Notes: generated by a model from the letters alone, not told the origin. A DNA stretch of 64,000 nucleotides from Cavenderia fasciculata (GCF_000203815.1 NW_004457703.1:248001-312000), one strand, 5' to 3'. Positions 34,967-47,219 are shown, numbered from the stretch's first letter. Numbers and translations: made by a program.

Positions 34967-35408
34967 AATTATACAAATGGTAAAAACAAAAAATAAATAT
35001 ATTTATATTTGAAATGTGTTTTATGTTTTATTCTTTCGGTAATTAAGATATGATTAAATAATTATTAATTTAATTTAATATCGATTGGGTTGGGGTGAAA
35101 ATTAATTGATTCCAGAAATTCAAAAAAGGTCTAGAAATCTTTGATTAAATAAATAAATTAAAAAAAAAAGGGAAATGAAATGATTAAAGATTGATGGTAT
35201 GGTTGAAAGAAATGAATAATTGCCTATTATAAAATTTCCATCAAAAAATATTGTTGCTATTGTTGTTTGTGTTGTTGTTGTTGCTGGAATATATAAATAT
35301 ATAAATATATAATCGATTTGTTTGTTGTTTTTTTTAAAAATGATTAATGATTAAATATTAATTATTTGATTATTATTATTTTCTTTTTTTTTTTTTGTTT
35401 CTATCTCT
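34967..35408. other. Convergent intergenic region
   Basis: This is AT-rich sequence with poly-A/T runs and (TTG)n near 35270 between the kinase fossil and the transporter 3' end. No gene is seen. Confidence 0.6.
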
Positions 35409-37685
35409 CTAACTATTATTATAAATAAAACTAGTAATAATAACTAATAAGATTAAAACACCCAGAGTAGATACAGCAAATGTGGCAAGACGACGACAAG
35501 TTTCTCTTGCCATTCTTCTAAAAGCACGATACATGCTATGATGATCTTTGAATGTGAGGAGATGCTTGTTCTCTTCGAAATCGACAGTGTCTTGGATGAG
35601 GGTTTGGAGGATCTTTTTCTGTTCATTGGTCATCTTCTTTTTACCCTTTCTAAATTGGATCGAACGGAGATAGATGAGGAGGGGAATGATAAAATTGGCA
35701 ATCGAACTGAAAAAGATGGATGACCAATTTGAGATTTTGTTGAGACCGTCACCCGTCATGAACGGGATGACAATGAGCCATGGCAACACGACAGCCACAA
35801 AGTTGGCGGCAGACTTGGGCATCAAGTCGTTTTGCATGAGATTGTAACGGACAATAATCGAATAGACTGGGATCGAACTGGCCAACACTACAAATGGGAA
35901 GATATAGACACAAATCTTTGAAAAGATATTAGCCTCTGGTGATGAATTGATAACACTCAAAATATCAGATGATGATGGCATATGACCAAATGACAATGCT
36001 CCAAATAATCCAATCACTACAAATACTGCTGTTGACAATGATGCACTTCCCCAAACTGTCTTGTTAATATTTACTGTTGGTTTCTAAATAAAAATAAATG
36101 GAAAATAGTAAAAAAAAGAATATTAATATTAATATTAATATTAATATTTTTTGGGTGACAGTTGTTTGTTTTGTTTGATTCTACTTACAGCTTCATTTAC
36201 CCAACTTGGAATAGTAGTAACATAAGCATAATTAAACATTACATTGCCCATAATTTGGGCCATACCAGGCCCGTCACCAAATGTTGGCATATTGTCTACA
36301 TTGAGACCGTGAATGATAAACATGATGACCCATGAAGACGTGATGGTAAACATGAGACAGACGGCACAAATTTGGACGATAATGTTGTCGTCGAGATTGA
36401 GGAAACCGAGTGGAATGATGAGCACGAGTACCACTAGATACCCGAGTGTGAAAAACATGTAATATTCACTGTTGAACGGTGAACTGTTTGAACTAGCAAC
36501 AGTCTCACATACCCATCGTACATGTGGGTATGCTTCCAAACCACACGTCTTTTTAAACATGAAAATAAACATCGAATCCATTACCTGTGCACAAATAATA
36601 ATCGATGCTACATTGGTCGCTTGTAACGCTATATTGATAAATACTTGTGCAATATAATATCCCCATTTACCAAAATAAAATCTAACCAACATTGTAAATT
36701 CTACTCTCAACTAAATAAATAAATCAAATTAAACAAAATATTAATATTAATATTTATCTTCCAATTTTGATTTAGTTTATACAACATACTTGGAATCTTG
36801 GATTACCTGGAATAGATGCCATAGATTCAATCATGAATAAACCAGCCAATGTACTTAACAACATAATGGCTGCAAATCCTAGTATAGTCCTAAATACATA
36901 TTAAATTAAGTTAATCACTATTTCTTTCAATCTTGATATATTTCATTCATTCATCCATCTCATCCATCTCATCCATTCATCCATCTTTCATCATTCAATC
37001 TTGTAAAAGTATCTATCTTTTGATTAATTAATCTTGATATTTTTTTGATTTGACACAACTTTGTCCAAGAACAAGAAATTTCAAAAAACAGCAGAGTATC
37101 GTGCATCTGCAAGATAATTAACTTTGCTTGCATCTTCTTTTTACTTTTCTTCTTCTTCTTCTTTCTTCTTTCTTCAAATATCTTTCTCTCTCTCACTCTC
37201 TACTTGTACACAAACCAAGAAGAAGAGAATGAAAATGAATGAATGATGTAACTATGAATGAATCGAAATCGAAATCGGATGCTATAAGTTAATTTGTGAC
37301 TATACATACAATAACCAACCACCTTGTTGAAATTGTAAAGCAATTCCTACCATACCTGGACCTGTCATATTACCTATAAGCAATGATATAGATCCAATTG
37401 CACCACTAAAAGTTAAGGTAGTAATAGGTAATAATGATAATGATTATTATTAGTATGACTACACAGCCATTGTCGTTGTTGTGCTATGTTCATATCTTAC
37501 ATTGTTTTATGACCAAAAGAAGATTTAATTTCTTGGTCATGTTTATCTGATACTGCTGGGAGTGGATAAGTGTCATCAAGATAGTTCTCATTGATGGTGA
37601 TATCCAATCTTTCGCTATTAGTCGAGTAGTTCATTACCAGAGGTTCAGACTCTGTTATAAACTGTAAGTTCTTTTGTTTACCCAT
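35409..37685 (-). CDS. Transmembrane amino acid transporter, AAAP/SLC38-like (525 aa, 5 exons)
   Basis: Minus-strand exons are 37685-37501, 37405-37310, 36889-36790, 36710-36189 and 36083-35409. All junctions keep the frame. After a polar N-terminus, the sequence IGSISLLIGNMTGPGMVGI is the first membrane segment of the amino acid/auxin permease family (pattern NxxxGxGxL). About ten further hydrophobic segments follow, with FGALSFG and PxxxYSIIVRYNL in the later half. A Lys-rich cytosolic loop (FRKGKKKMTNEQKK) precedes the final segment. Such carriers move neutral amino acids with protons or sodium at the plasma or lysosomal membrane; substrate cannot be told here. The 2.8-kb region upstream is gene-poor. 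Confidence 0.85.
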
Positions 37686-38500
37686 ATTCTTCTTCTTTTA
37701 ATTGTACTAGTCAAATGACGACGACGACTGGGGAAGGGATGGGATGGGATAGGATGGGATGGATTAAATTATTATTATGAATATTATTATTATTGTTATT
37801 ATTGTTATTTTGATAGCTCGCCTAATCTAATCTAATCTGGTCTGGTTGTTGTGAAAAAAAGAAGTATATAATGAAGGAGCGAGGGTATTATAATATAATA
37901 TATGAATAATGAAATATGCTGGGGTATGAATGTGTGTACAATTGTTAAGATGAAGATTCTTCTTAACAAATCTAAAATGCAAGTTGCTGATTGCTACTGA
38001 CTACTGTGACTGTCTATGTCTATGTTTTTTGGTAGTGAGATGTGGGTACTGAAGATAAGTGTGTGCGTGGGTGTGTAGGTAGGGGAGGGGAGGAGAGGAA
38101 GGAGGGCGACTGTGAAACTATCTGTGCCTGTCTAATTACTACTACAACTACAACTACTATTAATATTACACTAGTAAGAATATAACAACAATATATATAA
38201 TATATATGTATTTATATGTATATATATATATGTATATGTATAGTATATGTATCTTCTCTTTCTTCTCTCTCTTTGTCTATAATAATAACCTTATTCAAGA
38301 AAGAAAGACCTTTAGAAGTTTCGGCGGACTTGAAAGGGTTTTTAGGTCAGTAGGATCTCTGATTTTTTTGTTGTGTTGCGCCAAACGCTGTTTGTTTGTT
38401 GTGGTTTCGAAAACAAGGAATTTTGACCGTTTTTTTTTTTAATTATTTTTAATAAATCCCCTATATTTCATTCCTCGGAATTGATGTACATCTATCAGTC
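37686..38500. other. Upstream region of the transporter gene
   Basis: The stretch holds G-rich direct repeats (GGGATGGGATGGGATAGGATG at about 37735-37755), a G-rich tract at 38065-38105, (AT)n near 38190-38240 and a TTTCGGCGGACTTGAAAGGG patch. I see no gene. Confidence 0.5.
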
Positions 38501-38519
38501 TTATCTAGTATCTCTTGTA

Positions 38520-39600
38520 CATTTTTATGAATGCAGAACACTTGTCCCCCAGGTCGACTCACTATAGGAGGTGGCATTAACTGGATTGTTCATAGATTGT
38601 TTCTGAAAGCCTCATAGCTCCCAGGCAGCCTGGAGAGAGAGGAGTCGGGAAACAAATTTTTTTCGTTTTTTGGGACACGAGCTCGTGCAAAGGAATAGAA
38701 AGCATCAACGATCATTCTCGCGAGGGTTTGTGCTTTGATTTAGATTCAACTTTTAGGATCGAGGATTTGTACTGGAATCAGGAGACGAGTATAATAATAT
38801 ATTATATGTTTCCATCTCCTTGGTACTCTTGTACAGAATGTGATCCTTAATATTAATATTGGCATTTTGAATTGGCCAATTCAGGTTACTCGAGTCAGTC
38901 ATCAACCATGTGCACACCCCCTCCCGGATCGATGCATTACTAGGTGTAGACAAGACAATATTGGTTGGTTGATCACAAGCCATCTATTGTATTTAGTCGA
39001 GAGCCTGTCACAACACCTTGGTTTCCTTTAGTGGATAATGTTAAAAGATTAATGACCAATCCAAGTTCAAGTGTTGTTACCAATATCTTATCTATATACA
39101 CATTTGAATGTAGCCATACTAATCATACTTCAAGTACTTGTATATTATATTATATTATATATTATATTTTCTTTCTAATAAAAACACAAAAAAAAAAAGG
39201 TATCGATGTCAAGTGTACAAGATCAGACTACTGTCTATTTCTATCTATTAAAATTAATTATTAATTAACAAGTAGTATATCTATTTCTATTTCTATTTCA
39301 GTTTGATTCCTGTTCATCTTCTTAAGATTCATTATATAGTATACACATAGAGAGAATGTAAAGTATGTAGAGTATTACAGATAATCGATTTGAAGAATTG
39401 GTTATTAAGTATACAAACTACACAAGATCAACAGTATATGCGATACAACAGGCCTCACTGAAAGTTTCAAAAAGGTGTATTTACTTTATAGATGTCATCT
39501 ATGATTGGTATAGTGGAGGAATGAACAAATCAGTAATCCCAACCATGTCTTTAGTTCATGCAAATGCACTGTTTGGAATCTCCAGTGACTAATGGAGGAA
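38520..39600. other. Unidentified coding-like island, richer in G and C
   Basis: From about 38520 to 39000 the base composition is less AT-rich than its surroundings. On the minus strand two open stretches read like protein: one from 38983 (MACDQPTNIVLSTPSNASIR and on) and another near 38550-38720 (MIVDAFYSFARARVPKNE, SRLPGSYEAFRNNL, PPPIVSRPGGQVFCI). They are not in one frame. On the plus strand 38965-39100 and 39398-39592 also hold short plausible segments (VKRLMTNPSSSVVTNI; DVIYDWYSGGMNKSVIPTMS). I recognise no family. It may be a decayed gene or an old insertion. The 14-mer CGACTCACTATAGG at 38555-38568 lies inside it. Confidence 0.3.
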
Positions 39601-39806
39601 CTTTTCGAAAACAAAATAGTACAATAGCTATTACTTGCTTACATTGATGACTTATTAATAATGATCACCTCTCATTATATTAATATAAATATAAAATACT
39701 TTTTAAACATTATAGGTAAACTAGAAAGGAATTTGTTGGTAATTACTATTAACTGATATATATTTATTTAAAAATCTAGCTAAATTTCGAGTCATTTAGT
39801 ATGCTT

Positions 39807-39882
39807 TGATAAACTATGATATCAATCATTATCAATGGATTAAACTAAAGCATTTGATAGTCATTGGTATCATGGTTTATCA
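39807..39882. repeat. Imperfect hairpin conserved in both duplicated upstream regions
   Basis: TGATAAACTATGATATCAAT (39807-39826) pairs with ATTGGTATCATGGTTTATCA (39863-39882) with two mismatches. The second copy keeps the stem core at about 50956 and 51004-51018. Confidence 0.6.
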
Positions 39883-39892
39883 AGTATTCCTA

Positions 39893-39938
<46 letters not shown>

Positions 39939-40334
39939 GTTGCCACTCAAAAAAAGGAACAATCAAGTGTCGTCCCATGGGATTATCTACCTTGGTTTGG
40001 AAACAAAAAAAAAAAGAGATAATTATTATTATTATTATTAATATTTTGATTGACCATTCCTTTTCCTTTTTTTTTTTACTTATAGATTATCTATCAAATT
40101 TATTATTATCATAAAGATTATCAACATTCAAAAGAAACAATAATTGGTATTTGTTCATTCAAGAATTAATTAATTAAATAATTATTATTTTGGTCGATGT
40201 GGAAATAGATATATAGATTGAATAGATGGAATTATTGACTCGCTTGCCAAGTCAATCAAACAAACAAACAAATAATTAATCTTTTAATTTTCGCACACTA
40301 GAGTTTGTTTGTTCGTTCGTTCGTCCAAACAAAA

Positions 40335-40435
40335 TGTTGTTGTCAGCAGATGAACCAATGACAAACAATATTCACAAATATTAATAATAATAATAGAGAC
40401 TTTAATCAAAGGGAGTTTTGGAAAAGGTATAAATA
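40335..40435 (+). promoter_or_regulatory. CBM49 gene 1 promoter
   Basis: TGTTGTTGTCA at 40335-40345 is the reverse orientation of the microgene element. AGATGAACCAATGACAAAC follows, and TATAAATA lies at 40428-40435, about 80 bp before the ATG. The same order is found before the other two CBM49 genes (51520/51597 and 55344/55417). Confidence 0.6.
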
Positions 40436-40514
40436 ATGGAAACAAAATATGTTCAAAATCAAATCATTTAAACAATTTAATAATCAACGATTAAATTAAA
40501 TAATCAAACCAACA

Positions 40515-40910
40515 ATGAAATCAATTATTCTATTATGTTCAATGCTTCTCTGCATTTCATTTGTAGCAGCTAGTTATCCAACCTACCCAGTTTCAATTCA
40601 ACACAAATTAATTGGAACATGGCAAGATGGATCAAGAGGTGGTCAAACCTTTTCCCAATACGACATTGTATTGAGCAACCACGGTAACAAGAACATCAAA
40701 CAAATTGTCATTGGTACTGATGCCACATGTAGACTCAGAGACAACAACTCTATCTGGAATGTCAAGGTTGTTGATGGTCCATCATTTATCGATTTCCTCA
40801 TCCTCCCATCATACCAAGATATCAATGCTGGTGCCTCTTACACCTTTGGTTACATTATCCATGGTTCATCACCTGCCAATCTCTTTGTCAAGAATGTTAT
40901 CTATGCTTAA
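40515..40910 (+). CDS. Secreted CBM49 carbohydrate-binding protein, copy 1 (131 aa)
   Basis: A signal peptide (MKSIILLCSMLLCISFVAAS) is followed by one small beta-sandwich module. Its pattern (YPVSIQHKLIGTWQDG, YDIVLSNHGNKNIKQIVIGT, and the closing ASYTFGYIIHG) matches family 49 carbohydrate-binding modules, which bind crystalline cellulose and occur in dictyostelid extracellular-matrix proteins. The likely role is coating cellulose in stalk, spore or cyst walls. It is a single exon. The three copies in this window differ by one residue (Thr versus Ser shortly after the signal peptide). Confidence 0.85.
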   Translation: MKSIILLCSMLLCISFVAASYPTYPVSIQHKLIGTWQDGSRGGQTFSQYDIVLSNHGNKNIKQIVIGTDATCRLRDNNSIWNVKVVDGPSFIDFLILPSYQDINAGASYTFGYIIHGSSPANLFVKNVIYA

Positions 40911-41108
40911 ATGAAAGCATCATGTAATCAATCAACCAAACAAAATGAATAAACTTTGATGCATGCACATTGCAAGTGCATCACTATGTTTCAAAAAAGG
41001 ATTGCCTGCTCGAGTGAGTAAATTCAAATACAATAACATATGAACTATTAATAGTTTACAGTTGTTTTGCTACGATTAGTGATACCCATTATATCTTGAA
41101 TGTATACC
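40911..41108. other. Downstream of CBM49 gene 1
   Basis: 3' flanking DNA without a gene; the similarity to the other CBM49 copies ends soon after the stop codon. Confidence 0.5.
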
Positions 41109-41259
41109 ATTAATAGTAGCACCGACGTCAGCCTTGTGAGTGTTAATTTGAAAGTGGGATTGTTTAATTTAAAGGTTGGGGATTATCTCTTTGTGAACAA
41201 ATTAACGTCGATTTACCTTACCTTCCACTCACAAGGCTGACGTCGGTGCTACTATTAAT
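41109..41259. repeat. Perfect 34-bp inverted repeat, 83-nt spacer
   Basis: Bases 41109-41142 (ATTAATAGTAGCACCGACGT, then CAGCCTTGTGAGTG) are the exact reverse complement of 41226-41259. The arms are richer in G and C than the flanks. The spacer is ordinary AT-rich sequence. It may be a small inverted-repeat transposable element without coding capacity, or a hairpin RNA gene. No obvious target-site duplication was found by eye. Confidence 0.9.
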
Positions 41260-41609
41260 AGATCTTGATCACCCCAATGCATACCCAACAACCAATCAGG
41301 TTTTTTTTACATTGGGTTTGACCAAAACCCAACCTTTTGATTGTCTAACCAAACAAGTGTACAATCCTATATATAAGTAATGGGTGAACTATTTACCAAC
41401 ACGAACTTCCCCAACCCTTAAAAATTCTTTTTTTTTTAAAACCCAACCAATTGGGATTCCCTCAACAAAAGTAGCTCTTGGATAAATGTAGTGTTGTTAT
41501 TATGCCTACGTAGGCATTTATTGTGATAAGTTGTTCATACTCTATCACAAACAACTCCAAGATGTTATTATCATTTAAAAAGATTAACAAGTAACAAATA
41601 AGCAATAAT

Positions 41610-41637
41610 ATGTATCTATCATTTAAACGATTGTATC

Positions 41638-41668
<31 letters not shown>

Positions 41669-44600
41669 TATATTCATCAAAGATAGCACATCAAGAACAA
41701 CAACAACTTTTAATGATGATGATGTTGGTTATCGTAAAGATAGCAGTGGATTTAAAGTAAAGTCAAGTACAATCACACGAAAGAAGGCAAATGTGATGGG
41801 TTCAGATATCGATATGGCAATCATCGACATCGAGTTTGACCGAGACATTTATCATTATGTTGGTGCCATCTGTCCCAACTATACCTGTCCAAATCTAGTT
41901 TCAGAGGGCGGAATAGATTGTACATGTGATTACACGGACCGGAGCGAATGTCCCAAAAAGCTAGATGAATCGTGTGATTCATGTGATGTGTTTGATCATT
42001 ACAAAGGAGTATCATACCCCCATCCATACTGCTTACCCGAAAGAAAATGGACAACGATCCAAGCAAACACACGTTACTACTTTGGAAATGTAACAGAGGA
42101 GCTAGAACTTCGTCTCAAAGCAAATTCATCTAGTTGTGTAGGATATCAATTCTATGCTTCACAAGACAAAGGTGCTATTAAAATGAATGTAGATTATTAT
42201 TTCAATAATGATACTCACTCTAGTTTTAGTCGTGATACTGGTTCTCAAGTATGTATACTAGATGGATAAATAATATTTTTTAAAAAGCAACTTTTAAATA
42301 ATTTTATTTATTTCTCTAGAAATTACAACAAATTACAATATGTCCTAATATCTATGGGTCTAAGTCTGATATTGCTATTGGTACATATATCATAAATATT
42401 AAACCAATTTCAAAATCAGCATCATTCTCATTTATTACCTACGAGAATGATGTTCCTCCTGCAGATCCAAATATCGAAAATTGTACAAACATTAATAATA
42501 GCCCAAGTCACCAATGTGCCAATGATGGTGCTTTGATTGAAGATATAGACATTGAAAATCCTAAGCCTCGACAATTTTATTATACATTCTCAGTTGACCA
42601 TCCTATGGCCCTTTCAATTGGATGTCCTGCCATCACATCCGAAATTGTATTTTTTGTCAGTGATTCACATGATAATCAATTCCCTTCAAGAAATAATTTC
42701 ACTTGGGCTTCCTATTTACAATGTATGTATCAAATATCAGAGAATCAAGTCTAATCATGTTTTAACCGCTTTATTAATTTTTATAGACGATAATTATTTA
42801 ACAATAACAATCAGAGATGCCCCCAAAATACTTTATATCAGTTTTGAAATGGGCAAGGATGCAGAGATGTATTGCGTGGTTAGTTCTCATTTCCAAAAGA
42901 ATTACACCAAAAGAGCATTGGTTGATAATCATGAACAAGGAGGATCCTATCTGATGATGGGATCTTCGAGGATGAGATTGAAAGATGGATCGATTTGGAA
43001 TTCAATCGATTGGAACTTGGTCAATCTATTCTATCCAACTTATCCTAGGATGGATGCCAACCCAATCTACCCAACACCAACTATCATGTCTGACCCAAAA
43101 GACAGCTTCAACTATTTCAAAGACATTGACTTGTTGGAGAAAGACGACAATCCAACAACAGCAAACAATCGATACCAAGCTGTTTTTATTATCTCGGTTC
43201 AACATCGAATGTCAACGGCCATTGTTTATTCAGACTTTGAAAACGTTGCCAATGGTCAATTGGATTTTACTGGTACAATGGTCGATATCAACGGACAGCC
43301 ATTGGACTTGTCGGTCAGATTTACAATCAACCACTTGGCATGCAATTACAGCAGATTGCAATCGAAACTGTCCCAGATTGAAACACTCAAACAAATGCTC
43401 TTTTCGAGATCCGGATTTGACCAAGTATCATCGATTCGATTTAATATCGATATTATAACTTTGGATGATTCTTGGGTTGGATGTTCTCAACAAGCCGACA
43501 GTCTCTTGGAAATATCGACCAAAACAATATCAACCAACTCGATTGTTTGTCCGTACCCAACCAACGATCCTATGTTCAGCACCGATCCTTGTTGCAACTC
43601 GACCATAACGTTAGGTCAATGTTGCTTACCACGTTTATCCAACATCACAATACCAGACCAAGGTAAAGCCAAAACAGATTTAGTTTCGAGTCAATGCTCA
43701 TCACCAGGTTGTACGACTCTTGTATTAAACGATTATTATGTGGCAACAAAGAATATACAAGATGGTAATTGTTCACTATCATATGATAGTTCATTTGATT
43801 TACAATCGGATATTTACACAGCACTACGTAGATGTAAATCATTCTTTAATGAAATCACTTGTTCAAATGACTCTCAATGTACCCAATTGAATGGAAAATG
43901 CCATTTACTTGATAGGTATTGTTATGTTCCATTTGAAAGTATCCATCTTTTGGATAAAAGTTATTTATCTGTATGAAAAATATATCATATTCAAATATTC
44001 ATAGATCATTTTATTAATAGCATAAATTCAAAATTTATTTATTTTAGTGTGTCATAAATAATATTAGTTTACAAGTAAATTATTTCCTAAAATATCAATA
44101 CAATTTAGAAAGTTTCCCAAATGAAACCAAGTTTATTGATGAGTTGTACGATAGATTTTCAATGGTAGATTGGATTGGAATTCGCCCAAAAGACAGGAAA
44201 ACCTATAGTTATATATCACCAAGGGCAGAATATTCTTATGGATGCAAGATTAACCCTCAAGGCGAGGAGCTACAATGTATGGATGTTAGCTGCGAAACCA
44301 ATCACAACCTTTGCTTTGATGGTCATTTGGATTATTTTGACTTTTACACTACTCCTCGGAGGACTGGTGAAGAAGCAACATTTTGTACAATCCCTTGCCA
44401 ACACCCTACCTGCACGCCAGATAACTGTGAAAATGAAGGACACCCGGATTATTGTGGTTATTGTACAGATGACATTCGATCAGAGTGCCAAGTATTCGAA
44501 TCAATCACCGATCAATCAACCTGTTTGGCTACAGAGAGTGTATGTCTATTAAGAACAGAACCACTATTTAACTTGACTGAGACCGAGTGTCAATCAAATG

Positions 44601-45349
44601 GCTATTGTAAAATGGTTGGGTACTCATGTGGTGGACCAAATGCATGCATTATATCGGACGATTCTCTTCCCCCTGGAGGTTGCCGATCAATACCAGGTAC
44701 AGTTGATAAAGGAGATTGCACTGTGATTGGAGCAACCGAACTCAATTGCACGGATTTTGGGTATGGTGCCAAATGGTACAATTGTCCAAGCATGAATCAA
44801 CTTGAATGCTTTACATCTGCCCGCGTGTGTACAGAAGAATATACTAATTTTTTGGAAAACAAAGATGAGTGCGAAACCATCGGAGGACAGTGCTCAGACG
44901 ATGTATTTTCCGAAGGAGACACAGAGCATGGACGACTTTGGGCAAGATGTGTACGCCAACACAACACAACCGTGTTTGGATCGGGAATTCTAACTTGCAA
45001 TTATCCAGACGAAGTAGACAGCCCATTAGGTTGTTACCACAAGCACGATAAGATCTATACCGAGGAGCAGTGCCTTTCGTTGGGTGCAAATTACAAATGG
45101 TGGTTAATTGCTAAAAATGAAAAAGAATGTCTCTCTCACATGGGATGTCGTGTAATTGACACCTCGAGAGACAATCTCCCACAAAACTATCGTTTCAACG
45201 AGATGAATGAAAGCATGTGTAATTCTTGTAGCAACAGTCAGTACAGTAAATGGACAAACATGTTTACTTGGACCACCACAATTATAGACACTGCTATTGT
45301 CTTGTGTGAAATGGAATACCAAAACGATAACAACGAAAATCATGTATAA
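41610..45349 (+). CDS. Cys-rich ectodomain of a 7TM receptor-like protein (5' part of a split gene, 4 exons)
   Basis: Exons are 41610-42248, 42320-42722, 42787-43970 and 44048-45349, frames joining with GT-AG introns (1175 codons before the stop). The product begins with a hydrophobic Leu-rich signal or anchor. Large extracellular regions follow with many Cys pairs (CPNYTCPN, CTCDYTDRSEC, CCNSTITLGQCCLPRL, CNSCSNSQ) and N-glycosylation sites. The last part repeats a Cys-x-x-x-G-x-C pattern. No membrane segments follow in this strand: after about 45265 the plus-strand frame runs on for some 25 codons into DNA that codes for membrane helices on the other strand, then stops. It is best read as the ectodomain of a large dictyostelid surface receptor whose membrane part is displaced by an inversion. 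Confidence 0.75.
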
Positions 45350-46600
45350 AAGACCATTGATCAATGCAACCATTATTTTCAATCTCTTTAAATAATCTTG
45401 TTTGATTTGACCTTGTACAATAATATACCAAATTGCAATGATAATCGTAAAGCAAGTAAAGTATAAAAATGTTGGCAACACTACTAAAATATAATCTACC
45501 ACTGAACTAATATATTTCTTTGGTATGATATAGAAATAGATTGACCGTGCTAAAAATATATTAGTATTAATTAATAAATGGATTTTAAAAATCGTACTAT
45601 TCATAATTTTGTCAAAATTATACATACTAAACATAAATAAAATAATAAATATGATTAAAAGATGAACCAATCTGAATTGTTCCAATGATTTTGATATTTC
45701 GATAGTGACAAATGTAATTTGAATGATTGCCCAAATACCAGTTATTAAAAAGATAGATGCCAATATATATAAATAGATGGTCGAAGAGTTGTCAAATATC
45801 GTGAATTTTTTGTTTTTGTGGTCTTGTTCTCTTTCTATCAAAAACCATGTTGTTGATGAATGTATCTCTTCCAGTGCATCTACAGTACCACATAAATACA
45901 CACCACCATCACTTGAATGAATTGTATGTCTGGTGATGTTCTTTTCCATTATTCGAAGTTGGCTTACTGTTGATGATTCAGTGACATTTTCCAAAGTAGA
46001 AAAATCAACCACCAAACCGTCTGTCTGGTTCTCGAGTGATTCAATACTATCTTGTTTAAAGCATATGCTGAATGACTTAACTCCCAAAGGTTGCACTTTG
46101 ATACCATCACTTAAAACCTTTCCAACAACAGCTCCAGCGGCATTATAGATGGAGAAATCGTCTGGTTTCTTGTATGAAATAAAGTTGGATGACAATGTTT
46201 CGGTAGCTTTGGATTTGAGTAATTTTTTTGGGACTGTTTGAACGAGTATGTTGGTGCAAGCTTGTGGTACACTCGTCTCTGAGAATAATAGTCTGCCAAA
46301 CGAGAAGGTATAGTCATCGTCAACCAACGCACAAACTTGTTTCTGACCGATTGTAATTGTGCTCGTTGTAAAGCAATCCGAGCCATCGTTGCAAGAGCAA
46401 GCAATCGATTTTAGATGATCCTGGACTTGATCCAATCGACAAAGTGATGATGTTCGAAGAATATCCGATATCTGGGTGTAGTATGCTAGATCCAATGCCT
46501 TGGAGAATCGCATTAGATCCAATGTTTTGGTTTGTGGACGATGGCTACGGAATGAAGGTTTGTTCCACTGAGGTTTTACCGATATACCAGATTGCCATTG
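45265..46600 (-). pseudogene. Inverted segment: first five membrane helices of the 7TM protein
   Basis: The minus-strand frame is open from about 46620 to 45104. It begins with a Cys-containing stretch (CSCNDGSDCFTT, then QKQVCALVDDDYTFSFG), continues with beta-rich ectodomain ending near GVYLCGTVDALEE, and then has five hydrophobic helices (IYLYILASIFLITGIWAII; VHLLIIFIILFMFSMYNF; IHLLINTNIFLARSIYFYI; ILVVLPTFLYFTCFTIIIAI; VALINGLLYMIFVVIVLVF). It ends in the DNA where the plus-strand ectodomain frame fades. The content is exactly what should lie between the plus-strand pieces on either side. No start codon context or signal peptide is seen for an independent gene. Confidence 0.65.
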
Positions 46601-47024
46601 TCCCGGAGGTCGTATTACATTGGAGCCAAATACAACACCTCAGAGAATTATATCGATTGCCTATGCCGTGGTTCAAGCCGTCTTATCGTTGGTCATTGGT
46701 GCAGCATTTGCATATCTTGGCTTGACCATCTTCTTTATGATGAAGAACAAAAAGGTTGCACTTTGTGAAGAGAAAAGAATTGAACAACAACAAAAGGTAT
46801 TCACCATCACTGTTTCATGTTCAATTGCCTTTATTCTTCATTGTGCGTTTGTATTGATTCTGGTTGCAGCAGAACTAAACAATATTGTCTTTACATTTTT
46901 TGGTTTGGTTGTCACTGAATTGATTCCAACTTGGACTATTCTTTGGGTTTACAACCAAATCGACAACAAAACAAATCTAGTTGAATCTTCAAAGAATAAG
47001 CAACCACAAACAAAAATTAATTAA
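46572..47024 (+). pseudogene. 3' part of the split 7TM gene: last membrane helices
   Basis: The plus-strand frame opens at 46572 without a suitable start. It contains CHCPGGRITLEPNTTP followed by three or four hydrophobic segments (AYAVVQAVLSLVIGAAFAYL; ITVSCSIAFILHCAFVLILV; FFGLVVTELIPTWTILWVY) and a polar tail ending KQPQTKIN. The helix pattern with ELIPTWTILWVY resembles the C-terminal part of THH1/TOM1-type or other dictyostelid 7TM proteins. It lacks its own promoter and N-terminus, supporting its origin as the tail of the gene at 41610. Confidence 0.6.
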
Positions 47025-47219
47025 AAACTATTAAAGATGAACATGATATCCTCAATAACAAAAATACACAAACATTATCAATCGGATATGGAAAACAAAG
47101 AAAATAAAATCATATCAAACTCATTTAATTAATGAATAGCTCTACCTTTAGTTGAGCAACCAGATAGAGCTATTTTTTAACCTGAATGGAAAATTATAAT
47201 AATTACATTGCTGTTTTTA

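Larger units (their letters stand above)
39660..40514 (+). repeat. Segmental duplication upstream of CBM49 gene 1
   Basis: This stretch is repeated at about 50800-51686, in front of CBM49 gene 2. Shared blocks include ACTTTTTAAACATTATAGGT, TTTCGAGTCATTTAGTATGC, GTGTCGTCCCATGGGATTAT and TTGTTGTCAGCAGATGAACC. The copies differ by indels in simple-sequence tracts such as the (TTGA)n run at 39893-39937. The duplication continues through the gene itself. Confidence 0.85.

Noticed and set aside
42985-43458. 157-codon plus-strand frame inside the receptor ectodomain
   Set aside because: Out-of-frame shadow of exon 3, which has the Cys and sequon pattern and joins properly to its neighbours.
45104-46522. 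Independent minus-strand membrane-protein gene
   Set aside because: It has no signal peptide, no convincing start codon, and its two ends fit the plus-strand pieces on either side, so an inverted part of one gene explains it better.
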